From contig JAEWWQ010000016.1 in assembly GCA_023458855.1 (NCBI GenBank), positions 1-5,888 on the forward strand: a stretch of 5,888 nucleotides of DNA, read 5' to 3'. This DNA comes from Bacillota bacterium (GTDB lineage Bacteria; Bacillota; Clostridia; Lachnospirales; Lachnospiraceae). Of this stretch, positions 1-5,006 are shown one piece after another (position 1 is the stretch's first letter; every line of letters begins with the position of its first letter). Made by a program: the position numbers and the translations under genes. The notes under the pieces are model-generated. The model ran no database searches and was not told where the DNA came from. It saw only the letters and a list, made by a program, of their open reading frames with translations.

Positions 1-311
1 GCCTGCAGCAGGGAGGTGTAGCAGTAGTCCGTGTGATGCTTGGCGGCTGGCATTATATACTGCTGACAGGAATGGATGGAAAAAAGGTATCCGCATTTGA
101 TCCTTATTATAGAAAAAATCCGTTTAAGGACAGAGGAATCCAAATGATTGCAAACGAACCCAAAAGAAGGAACCGTAAGATTGCATATGAAGTCCTGAAC
201 CGGGAAAGCGAGAATGATTATGCACTTGGTAAACTGCAGCAACGGGAATGTATGCTGATTTATAACAAAAAAACAAGACAAACGATAGAAACGATGGAAT
301 ATGTCATCTAG
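1..311 (+). CDS. C39-like cysteine peptidase family protein, C-terminal part (5' end outside window)
   Basis: Reading from base 3, an open frame of 102 codons ends at a TAG at 309-311; the gene starts upstream of the window. The visible part has the pattern GGWHYILLTGMDG (His at visible residue 17) followed by AFDPYY (Asp at 33). This resembles the His and Asp end of papain-like C39/C39_2 domains, where a Cys (here upstream and not visible), His and Asp form the active site. The remaining ~65 residues are basic and carry no motif I recognise. Such proteins range from bacteriocin-leader peptidases to uncharacterised cell-envelope or peptide-maturation proteins, and the fragment cannot separate these. 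A GTG at 33 and an ATG at 36 exist in frame, but neither has a ribosome binding site and homologous-looking sequence continues upstream, so neither is the real start. It ends about 95 bp before the transporter operon and is probably transcribed separately. Confidence 0.6.
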   Translation, partial: LQQGGVAVVRVMLGGWHYILLTGMDGKKVSAFDPYYRKNPFKDRGIQMIANEPKRRNRKIAYEVLNRESENDYALGKLQQRECMLIYNKKTRQTIETMEYVI

Positions 312-330
312 GAAGAATCTTCCATATTTT
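311..330 (+). terminator. weak possible terminator after the C39-like gene
   Basis: A short perfect stem GGAAG / CTTCC (311-315 and 319-323) with a 3-nt loop begins at the last base of the stop codon and is followed by ATATTTTAT. The stem is short and the T-run is interrupted, so termination would be weak. The same 13 bases can equally be read as a near-palindromic protein-binding site. Confidence 0.3.
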
Positions 331-340
331 ATAAAAATTT

Positions 341-354
341 AATTGTATACAATT
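341..354. promoter_or_regulatory. perfect 14-bp palindrome, probable operator of the transporter operon
   Basis: AATTGTATACAATT is a perfect palindrome that contains the predicted -35 hexamer of the operon promoter. The core TTGTATACAA resembles the GTnnAC-type sites of GntR-family and some XRE-family regulators (known in general; the particular regulator is not known here). A protein bound here would cover the -35 box and repress. No regulator gene is adjacent in the window, so the binder would have to be encoded elsewhere. Confidence 0.55.
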
Positions 355-371
355 TATTTTTGTGATATAGT
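343..371 (+). promoter_or_regulatory. sigma-A type promoter of the Pot-type operon
   Basis: The -35 is TTGTAT (343-348), followed by a spacer of exactly 17 bp and the -10 TATAGT (366-371). A TG one base upstream of the -10 (363-364) makes it an extended -10. Transcription would start near 378-380, giving a leader of about 28 nt before the ATG at 407. The -35 lies within the 341-354 palindrome. Confidence 0.6.
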
Positions 372-406
372 GATAGCAATGAATCGTGGAGAAAGGCAGG
401 AGCGAA

Positions 407-1144
407 ATGGGAGTTCCTATTTTAGAATTGAGGCACATAAAAAAGAACTTTGATAAGGTAGAGGTCTTAAAGGGAATAGATCTGCTGGTAGAGGAAGGTG
501 AATTTATTACCATTCTTGGTTCCTCCGGATGCGGGAAGACAACAACACTTCGGATCATTGCGGGCCTTGAAGATGCAGATGAAGGAGCCGTTTTTTTGCA
601 AGGGGAAGAGGTAACGACATATGAACCCGAGCAAAGAATGGTAAATACTGTTTTTCAGAATTATGCCTTGTTTCCTCATATGACAGTTGAGAATAATATA
701 GGATATGGATTAAAAATAAAAAACGTATCAAAACCGCAGATCAAAGTGCGCGTGGAAGAAGCATTGTCTCTTGTGCAACTGGAAGGTTATGGAAAGCGGA
801 AGCCGTCAGAATTAAGCGGCGGACAAAAGCAAAGAGTTGCAATTGCAAGAGCCATTATCAATAATCCTAAGATATTATTATTGGATGAACCGCTTGGAGC
901 ACTGGACCTGCAGCTTAGAAGACAGATGCAGGTAGAATTGAAGCGTTTGCAGAAGAAGTTAAATATTACATTCATCTATATCACGCATGACCAGGAGGAA
1001 GCGGCTGCTATGTCTGACAGAATTGTAGTGATGAATGAAGGCAGGATAGAGCAGATAGGAACGCCGAAAGAGATTTATGAATCACCGGCGACGGAATTTG
1101 TTGCGAATTTTATAGAAAATTCAAAAGTTGAAAACATCAATTAA
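407..1144 (+). CDS. potA: Pot-type ABC transporter ATP-binding protein lacking the TOBE domain
   Basis: This is the cytoplasmic ATPase of a spermidine/putrescine-type (MOI/CUT1-like) ABC importer, and it would power the permease pair encoded next. All nucleotide-binding motifs are intact in the 245-residue product: Walker A GSSGCGKT (38-45), Q-loop VFQN (Gln 84), signature LSGGQ (136-140), Walker B ILLLDEP (156-162) and H-loop His 194 in ITHDQEEA. The start is ATG 407, which has AGGAG at 398-402; an in-frame GTG at 386 has no ribosome binding site and lies within a few bases of the predicted transcription start. PotA proteins are usually about 350-380 residues. This one stops right after the GTPKEIYESP...FVANFI segment, where the C-terminal TOBE/OB domain normally begins. 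Only 28 bp separate it from the next gene, so the domain is absent and not shifted out of frame. The symbol reflects family; substrate is uncertain. Confidence 0.88.
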   Translation: MGVPILELRHIKKNFDKVEVLKGIDLLVEEGEFITILGSSGCGKTTTLRIIAGLEDADEGAVFLQGEEVTTYEPEQRMVNTVFQNYALFPHMTVENNIGYGLKIKNVSKPQIKVRVEEALSLVQLEGYGKRKPSELSGGQKQRVAIARAIINNPKILLLDEPLGALDLQLRRQMQVELKRLQKKLNITFIYITHDQEEAAAMSDRIVVMNEGRIEQIGTPKEIYESPATEFVANFIENSKVENIN

Positions 1145-1172
1145 GAGCTTTTATTGGGAGTAAAGTATAAAT

Positions 1173-2030
1173 ATGAAAACGAGACGTAGCAAGTGGATTA
1201 TCCTGACCATGGTTCCTATCTATGCATTTACTATTATTTTTGTGGCATTTCCCCTTGTTTATATGGTTATTTTAAGTTTTATGAGCCGTGCGGAAGTATG
1301 GGGCGTGGTAATGGATTTTACCATGGGCAATTATAAAAAAATATTGGAGCCTCTATATTTAAATACATTTAAAGAATCGTTGAAACTGGCCTTTTTATCA
1401 ACAAGTGCGATTATACTGCTCGGATATCCGTTTGGATATTATATGGGTCAGCTAAGCGAAAAATGGAAAAAGAGAATGATGTTACTGCTTATGATTCCAT
1501 TTTGGACCAGTTCTCTGATTCGTTTGTATGGATGGATTATTTTGTTCCGGAGTAATGGGGTGCTTGATATCATACTTATGAATTTACATATTACAGAGAA
1601 ACCATTGAAATTATTGTATTCTTATCCGGCAGTTGCAACAGGAATGGTATATGCCCTATTACCTATTATGATCCTTTCAGTATACGCGAGTGTGGAAAAG
1701 ATGGATTGGAACCTGGTTGAGGCATCAAGAGATCTTGGAGCAGGCAGGACAAGGGCTTTCTGGACCATTACTTTTCCTCTTACGTTACCGGGACTTATGT
1801 CCGGTATTATATTAACATTTATACCGTCCATGGGACTATTTTTTATTGCAGACATTCTTGGTGGAAATAAGATAGTATTAGTTGGAAGTGTGATTCAGGA
1901 ACAGCTTACGAAAGGACGTAATCTTCCTTTTGCGGCAGCACTGTCGGTTGTACTCATGGTTTTGACATCTATACTGATCAGTATTTATCGCAAGCTTTTC
2001 CGCACAAAAGATTTGGAGGGGCTGGTATGA
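1173..2030 (+). CDS. potB: Pot-type ABC transporter permease (PotB-like)
   Basis: This is the first inner-membrane permease subunit of the importer and would pair with the following permease to form the channel. The 285-residue product has a basic N-terminus and six hydrophobic segments at about 9-36, 70-92, 102-125, 150-172, 205-229 and 253-273, the usual number for this family. The EAA coupling loop that docks on the ATPase is clear at about 183-206 (EASRDLGAGRTRAFW then a Pro-rich end). The RLYGWIILFRSNGVLD stretch (117-132) matches a conserved PotB-type region. The start ATG has GGGAG at 1156-1160, with a somewhat long 12-nt spacing. Its last codons overlap the next start by 4 bp (ATGA), which indicates translational coupling. 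Length is normal and there is no sign of damage. Confidence 0.88.
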   Translation: MKTRRSKWIILTMVPIYAFTIIFVAFPLVYMVILSFMSRAEVWGVVMDFTMGNYKKILEPLYLNTFKESLKLAFLSTSAIILLGYPFGYYMGQLSEKWKKRMMLLLMIPFWTSSLIRLYGWIILFRSNGVLDIILMNLHITEKPLKLLYSYPAVATGMVYALLPIMILSVYASVEKMDWNLVEASRDLGAGRTRAFWTITFPLTLPGLMSGIILTFIPSMGLFFIADILGGNKIVLVGSVIQEQLTKGRNLPFAAALSVVLMVLTSILISIYRKLFRTKDLEGLV

Positions 2031-2818
2031 GAAAAAAGAAAAAGCAAAGAAAGTTACCAGTCATCTATCTGGCAGTTATTTTGTTTTTGATGTATATACC
2101 AATTATAGTAACGGTATTTTATTCTTTTAATGCTTCTAAGATATCTTCTGTATGGGGTGGATTCAGTTTTGCCTGGTATGAAATATTATGGAAGGACCGG
2201 GAAATTAAAGAAGCATTATTTAACAGTATTATTCTGGCTTTATCCAGCAGTTTTCTGGCAGTTGTGATTGGAACACTTGGAGCGGTCGGAATGTCTAAGA
2301 CAACTAATCGTTTTAACGAGGTGATATCTTACCTTTCAACCCTTCCGTTGATGATACCCGAGATTATTTTGGGAATGGTATTTCTGGCAATCTTTTCCTT
2401 TATGGGACTTCCGTTTGGAATGCTGACTTTAGTGATCGCCCATACTACTTTTTGTGTACCGTATTTATTTATTATGGTGAGTGCACGACTGATAGGAATG
2501 GACAAAAGTCTGGAGGAGGCCGCAAGGGATCTGGGGGCTTCCCAGATCCGAACTTTTTTTGATATTGTGCTGCCACAATTGATACCGGCGATTCTATCGG
2601 GTGTGTTATTATCATTTGCAATGTCATTTGATGACGTAGTCATTAGTATATTTGTAACGGGTCCCAAGGTAAATTTATTGCCAATAAAGATATATACAAA
2701 ACTAAAAACAGGCATTACTCCTGAGATTAATGCCTTAGCAACTGTAATGCTTGCTGTAACGATTTTACTTGTACTATTGTCCGATCAGATCGGAAAAGAA
2801 AATCAAAGCAGAAAGTAA
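2027..2818 (+). CDS. potC: Pot-type ABC transporter permease (PotC-like)
   Basis: This is the second permease subunit of the importer. The 263-residue product begins with a strongly basic MRKKKKQRK, consistent with an N-terminus held inside the cell, and has about six membrane segments (roughly 11-33, 67-89, 100-125, 130-152, 185-207 and 235-252). The EAA loop at about 163-184 (EEAARDLGASQIRTFFDIVLP) is well conserved. The SFDDVVISIFVTGP segment at 200-213 is a hallmark of PotC-type permeases, and it is the main reason for placing this transporter in the Pot family. The start is ATG 2027, within the stop region of the upstream permease, preceded by GGAGGGG at 2015-2021 at 5-nt spacing. It is followed by 41 bp containing a small hairpin before the lipoprotein start. 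Confidence 0.88.
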   Translation: MRKKKKQRKLPVIYLAVILFLMYIPIIVTVFYSFNASKISSVWGGFSFAWYEILWKDREIKEALFNSIILALSSSFLAVVIGTLGAVGMSKTTNRFNEVISYLSTLPLMIPEIILGMVFLAIFSFMGLPFGMLTLVIAHTTFCVPYLFIMVSARLIGMDKSLEEAARDLGASQIRTFFDIVLPQLIPAILSGVLLSFAMSFDDVVISIFVTGPKVNLLPIKIYTKLKTGITPEINALATVMLAVTILLVLLSDQIGKENQSRK

Positions 2819-2820
2819 TA

Positions 2821-2847
2821 AAGGAGGAGCGCAAAAGCAGCGCAGAA
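2821..2847 (+). promoter_or_regulatory. strong Shine-Dalgarno plus small hairpin in the binding-protein leader
   Basis: AAGGAGG (2821-2827) lies 20 nt from the ATG at 2848, too far for normal initiation. Between them GCGC (2829-2832) can pair with GCGC (2840-2843) around a 7-nt loop, which would shorten the distance to about 5 nt. A second, ordinary site AGGAG (2851-2855) serves the ATG at 2860. The arrangement may give two starts, or may mark a leader that tunes binding-protein output. The stem is only 4 bp. Confidence 0.35.
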
Positions 2848-2859
2848 ATGAGGAGAGAT

Positions 2860-4011
2860 ATGAAAAAAAAGATTGTAGCAATTATGTTGGGTGTTACCAT
2901 GATTGCCGGGATACTTACCGGATGTGGGAACAGTAGTACAACGGAAAACGGAAGTACGCAGGAGGCAGAAGACGCGGTAACGAGTGACACAGCTGCCGAG
3001 GATACAACTGCAACGGAAGCGGAGGGAACCAAGTCGGCTTCTTTATCAGGCGAATTGAATCTGTATACATGGGACGGAATGTTTCCGCAGGAAGTCCTGG
3101 ATGGATTTGAAGAAGAAACTGGTATTAAGATTAACTATTCTAATTTTGATTATGATGAAGATATGTTAGCAAAACTGGAAGAAACAAAAGGCGGTGATTA
3201 TGACCTTGTTATTGCAGATGACTATATTATTGAGCTGGCAATTCAGGAAGGTCTCGTGCAGAAGCTGAATAAAGAACAAATTCCAAATTTCGGAAATATT
3301 AACCCACTATATCAAGGACAATTCTATGATGAAAAAGATGAATATACTGTGCCTTATGGAGCAGGGATTCCTTTGATTGTGTATGATAAGGATGCAGTCG
3401 GATTTGAGATTAAAAGTTATGAAGACTTATGGAATCCAGCACTGGAGGATAATATCGCAATTATCGGTAACTACCGCGTTATGAATGGTATTGCACTGAA
3501 GACACTGGGAGAATCTTTTAATACAGAAGATCTTGATGCCATTCAAAAGGCAGGAGACAAGATGCTGGAATTAGCTCCAAACATTCGCCTGATCAGTGAC
3601 AGCAATACGCAGGATTATATTGTAAGCGGAGAGGTAAGTGCGGCCTTCCTGTATACATCACAAGTAAATCAGGCATTAGCAGCGAATCCGAATTTATCAG
3701 TATGTTATCCGGAGGAAGGATTGGGATTTGGTATTATGGCAGGATTTATTCCTTCACAGGCGCCGAACGCAGATGCAGCAAATGCATTTCTTAACTATAT
3801 CTTACAACCGGAAGTATCCGCTACCTGCTTTGAAAATCTTGGCTATTACTGTACGAACAAAGCAGCAGAAGAATATATTCCAGAGGATATAAAAGATACC
3901 CTTGTAGTACCAGATACGGTAACAGAAGGTGAGATCATTCAAAATATCAGTCAGGAAGCTGAAGATCTGCACGCAGAGGTCTGGAAAAAATTCCAGGAAG
4001 CCTGCAATTAG
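2860..4011 (+). CDS. potD: PotD-like extracellular solute-binding lipoprotein, substrate uncertain
   Basis: This is the membrane-anchored ligand-binding component of the importer. The 383-residue product has a lipoprotein signal peptide: basic MKKK, a hydrophobic stretch, then lipobox LTGC with the lipid-bearing Cys at 22. An acidic Ser/Thr/Glu-rich tether follows (about 23-63), then a two-lobed binding domain from about 66 (ELNLYTWDGMFP), like E. coli PotD. The start at 2860 is preferred because AGGAG sits at 2851-2855; ATG 2848 in the same frame would add MRRD. By my alignment from memory, E. coli polyamine contacts Asp168, Glu171, Trp255 and Asp257 become Asn204, Val207, Gly291 and Met293, and Trp229 becomes Tyr265. 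Trp34, Tyr85, Tyr293 and Gln327 are kept (Trp71, Tyr122, Tyr329, Gln361). Family membership is firm, but polyamine binding is doubtful. Confidence 0.85.
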   Translation: MKKKIVAIMLGVTMIAGILTGCGNSSTTENGSTQEAEDAVTSDTAAEDTTATEAEGTKSASLSGELNLYTWDGMFPQEVLDGFEEETGIKINYSNFDYDEDMLAKLEETKGGDYDLVIADDYIIELAIQEGLVQKLNKEQIPNFGNINPLYQGQFYDEKDEYTVPYGAGIPLIVYDKDAVGFEIKSYEDLWNPALEDNIAIIGNYRVMNGIALKTLGESFNTEDLDAIQKAGDKMLELAPNIRLISDSNTQDYIVSGEVSAAFLYTSQVNQALAANPNLSVCYPEEGLGFGIMAGFIPSQAPNADAANAFLNYILQPEVSATCFENLGYYCTNKAAEEYIPEDIKDTLVVPDTVTEGEIIQNISQEAEDLHAEVWKKFQEACN

Positions 4012-4041
4012 AATTTATAGAAAAGTGGGAGAAGAAATTGT

Positions 4042-4048
4042 CTCTTAC
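4042..4048. repeat. left copy of a probable target-site duplication
   Basis: CTCTTAC immediately precedes the left terminal repeat of the inserted element. CTTTTAC at 4238-4244 immediately follows the right terminal repeat, matching at 6 of 7 positions. This position and orientation are expected for a target-site duplication made by a DDE-type transposase, with one later substitution. Seven bases at 6/7 identity could still be chance. Confidence 0.5.
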
Positions 4049-4237
4049 GATTAGGGTGTCAAACGCTCCCGCTTGGATTCAGCACGCAATGGTACATAAG
4101 AGCAAAAAAAACTGCTCTAAGTACCAGCGGCTTCATACAGTTGTTCACCAAACTATGTTGTGCTTCAATTATGATATGCAAGTATATGTGCAAATTGACG
4201 AAGCCAAGTTCTATGATAGGCTTTTGACACCCTAATC
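4049..4237. mobile_element. 189-bp MITE-like non-autonomous element
   Basis: The ends are a perfect 15-bp inverted repeat, GATTAGGGTGTCAAA (4049-4063) and TTTGACACCCTAATC (4223-4237). A second, subterminal inverted repeat CTTGGATTC / GAAGCCAAG (4072-4080 and 4200-4208) matches at 8 of 9 positions. Near-identical 7-bp direct repeats lie immediately outside both ends. There is no transposase. The interior holds a stable hairpin (4091-4125) and other pairable segments. Size, ends and flanking duplication fit a miniature inverted-repeat element moved by a transposase encoded elsewhere. I cannot assign an IS family from the repeat. A frame of 65 codons from a TTG at 4038 to the TAA in the right repeat (4233-4235) is open but looks unlike any protein I know and is not called as a gene. 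Confidence 0.6.
4091..4125 (+). other. internal stem-loop of the MITE-like element
   Basis: GGTAC (4091-4095) pairs with GTACC (4121-4125), and AGAGCA (4099-4104) pairs with TGCTCT (4113-4118). A small 3x2 internal loop separates the two stems, and the apical loop is the A-rich AAAAAAAC. Eleven base pairs with such an arrangement suggest selection for structure in DNA or RNA, or descent from a larger palindromic element. Confidence 0.55.
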
Positions 4238-4244
4238 CTTTTAC
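4238..4244. repeat. right copy of a probable target-site duplication
   Basis: CTTTTAC directly follows the right terminal repeat and matches CTCTTAC at 4042-4048 in 6 of 7 positions. The two bases after it (GA) also match the first two bases of the left terminal repeat, so the exact element boundary is ambiguous by 2 bp. Confidence 0.5.
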
Positions 4245-4271
4245 GAGTCTTCTTCTCCCTGATTATTTTGT

Positions 4272-4295
4272 GCCGCTTGTAGCGGCATTTTTTTT
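4272..4295 (+). terminator. strong intrinsic terminator of the transporter operon
   Basis: GCCGCT (4272-4277) and AGCGGC (4281-4286) form a perfect 6-bp GC-rich stem, extended by a T-A pair, with a TGT loop. One A and eight consecutive T residues (4288-4295) follow. It lies about 260 bp after the binding-protein stop and just before the regulator promoter, so it separates the two transcription units even though the upstream hairpin is interrupted. Confidence 0.9.
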
Positions 4296-4318
4296 ATGCT
4301 GTCTTATATAAAATACAA

Positions 4319-4333
4319 TTGACCGATTCGGTT
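4319..4333. promoter_or_regulatory. TetR operator copy 1, over the -35 box
   Basis: TTGACCGATTCGGTT contains the 11-bp near-palindrome ACCGATTCGGT centred at 4327, with perfect arms around one central base. It is the exact reverse complement of copy 2. Its first six bases are the -35 hexamer of the regulator promoter, so occupancy would block RNA polymerase binding. Confidence 0.75.
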
Positions 4334-4347
4334 CATTATGCTATGCT
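4319..4347 (+). promoter_or_regulatory. promoter of the tetR-rph operon
   Basis: The -35 is TTGACC (4319-4324), followed by a 17-bp spacer and the -10 TATGCT (4342-4347) with an extended TG at 4339-4340. The start would be near 4354. It is bracketed by the two operator copies, the usual design for tight autorepression by a TetR protein. Confidence 0.7.
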
Positions 4348-4356
4348 AATAGTATA

Positions 4357-4371
4357 AACCGAATCGGTCAA
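4357..4371. promoter_or_regulatory. TetR operator copy 2, just after the predicted transcription start
   Basis: AACCGAATCGGTCAA is the perfect 15-bp inverted repeat of copy 1. Its core ACCGAATCGGT is centred at 4363, 36 bp from the centre of copy 1. A regulator bound here would block promoter clearance. The two copies could also pair as a long hairpin in DNA, but the internal dyad in each one supports two separate dimer sites. Confidence 0.75.
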
Positions 4372-4394
4372 TAATATTATCAGAAGGTGATAAA

Positions 4395-5006
4395 ATGGAA
4401 AAATTCAAAGAACTTCCAGAAGAAAAGCAACTGCCCATTATTGAGGCGGCATTAAAGTGTTTTGGAAAGCATGGATATAAGAAAGCATCCATGAGCGACA
4501 TCGCACAGAACAGCGGAATATCCAAGCCAATGCTATTTCACTATTTTGGCACAAAAAAGGATTTATACTTGTTTCTGTCTGAATATGTAAGAGATGTTAT
4601 GCTTGAGGGCTACAAGTACAATGAAATTGATGCATATGACGATTTATTTGTACGTATTATTGTAGCTGCCAAAATGAAAATGAGCATACTGGAAAAGTAT
4701 CCTCACATATCGAAATTTATTGTCAGCATGTTTGAGGAAAGCGACGAGTCGGTTTCGGATATCACAAAAGAAATGATGCCGGATGGTCAGCGTTTTTCCT
4801 ATCACCTGGTGGTGAGAGCGGAGGATGCAGACAAATTCAAGGAAGGAGTGGATATTGAAGTAATCATGCGTCTGCTATTCCTAATGGCGGAAGGATATGC
4901 GCACGAGATGTCCGGCGGGCAGTGCGATTTTGGAAAAGTAGCCGAAGAATTTGTAAAAACCATGCAAATGCTGAAAAATAATCTGTATAAGGAGGAATAT
5001 CTATGA
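4395..5006 (+). CDS. TetR/AcrR-family transcriptional regulator, probable autorepressor
   Basis: This is a DNA-binding repressor of 203 residues, the usual TetR size. The N-terminal helix-turn-helix is clear: AALKCFGKHGYKKASMSDIA continues into SGISKPMLFHYFGTKKDLY (about 18-58), with the typical recognition-helix ending YFGTKKDL. The rest (about 60-203) is the variable all-helical ligand-binding and dimer domain, with no recognisable ligand motif. The start ATG has AGGTGAT (4385-4391), a good match to the 16S 3' end, at 3-nt spacing. It is the first gene after a promoter flanked by two identical operators, and its stop overlaps the next start by 4 bp (ATGA). It therefore most likely represses itself and the downstream dikinase-like gene until an inducer binds. 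The inducer is unknown; a rifamycin-like compound is a guess from the neighbour only. Confidence 0.88.
   Translation: MEKFKELPEEKQLPIIEAALKCFGKHGYKKASMSDIAQNSGISKPMLFHYFGTKKDLYLFLSEYVRDVMLEGYKYNEIDAYDDLFVRIIVAAKMKMSILEKYPHISKFIVSMFEESDESVSDITKEMMPDGQRFSYHLVVRAEDADKFKEGVDIEVIMRLLFLMAEGYAHEMSGGQCDFGKVAEEFVKTMQMLKNNLYKEEYL

Larger units (their letters stand above)
4027..4259 (+). repeat. outer hairpin arms GGGAGAAGAA / TTCTTCTCCC split by an inserted element
   Basis: GGGAGAAGAA (4027-4036) and its exact reverse complement TTCTTCTCCC (4250-4259) flank the MITE-like element. If the element (4049-4237) and one copy of its flanking 7-bp duplication are removed, what remains is one compact hairpin: the 10-bp stem, a 3-nt ATT bulge, a 5-bp inner stem with one mismatch (GTCTC/GAGTC) and a TTAC loop. 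This was probably the original 3' hairpin of the transporter operon. It lacks a good T-run (TGATTATTTTG follows), so it may have been a weak terminator or an RNA 3'-end stabiliser. Alternatively the arms are part of one larger element with 37-bp ends. Confidence 0.55.

Noticed and set aside
386..406. GTG at 386 as the start of the ATPase
   Set aside because: No ribosome binding site precedes it and the predicted transcription start lies only about 7 nt upstream. ATG 407 has AGGAG and matches the usual family N-terminus.
2329..2715. 128-codon minus-strand open frame
   Set aside because: It is antisense to the PotC-type permease, which has intact EAA and SFDD motifs; the minus frame has no recognisable content.
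4038..4235. 65-codon open frame from a TTG, spanning most of the MITE-like element and ending in its right terminal repeat
   Set aside because: It overlaps inverted repeats and hairpins along most of its length, uses a rare start, and resembles no protein I know. A GGGAG lies 6 nt upstream, but it is part of the outer hairpin arm. It is more likely chance openness of a short AT-rich element.
4335..4371. Minus-strand promoter from the symmetric operator pair (TTGACC at 4371-4366, TAGCAT about 17 bp on)
   Set aside because: It follows from the symmetry of the operators, the -10 is weak, and no minus-strand gene lies downstream; it would only transcribe into the terminator region.
4012..4394. 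CRISPR array, tRNA or riboswitch in the gene-free stretch
   Set aside because: There are no regularly spaced direct repeats, no cloverleaf with a TTCRA arm, and no riboswitch consensus that I recognise. The stretch is explained by hairpin, MITE-like element, terminator and operators.
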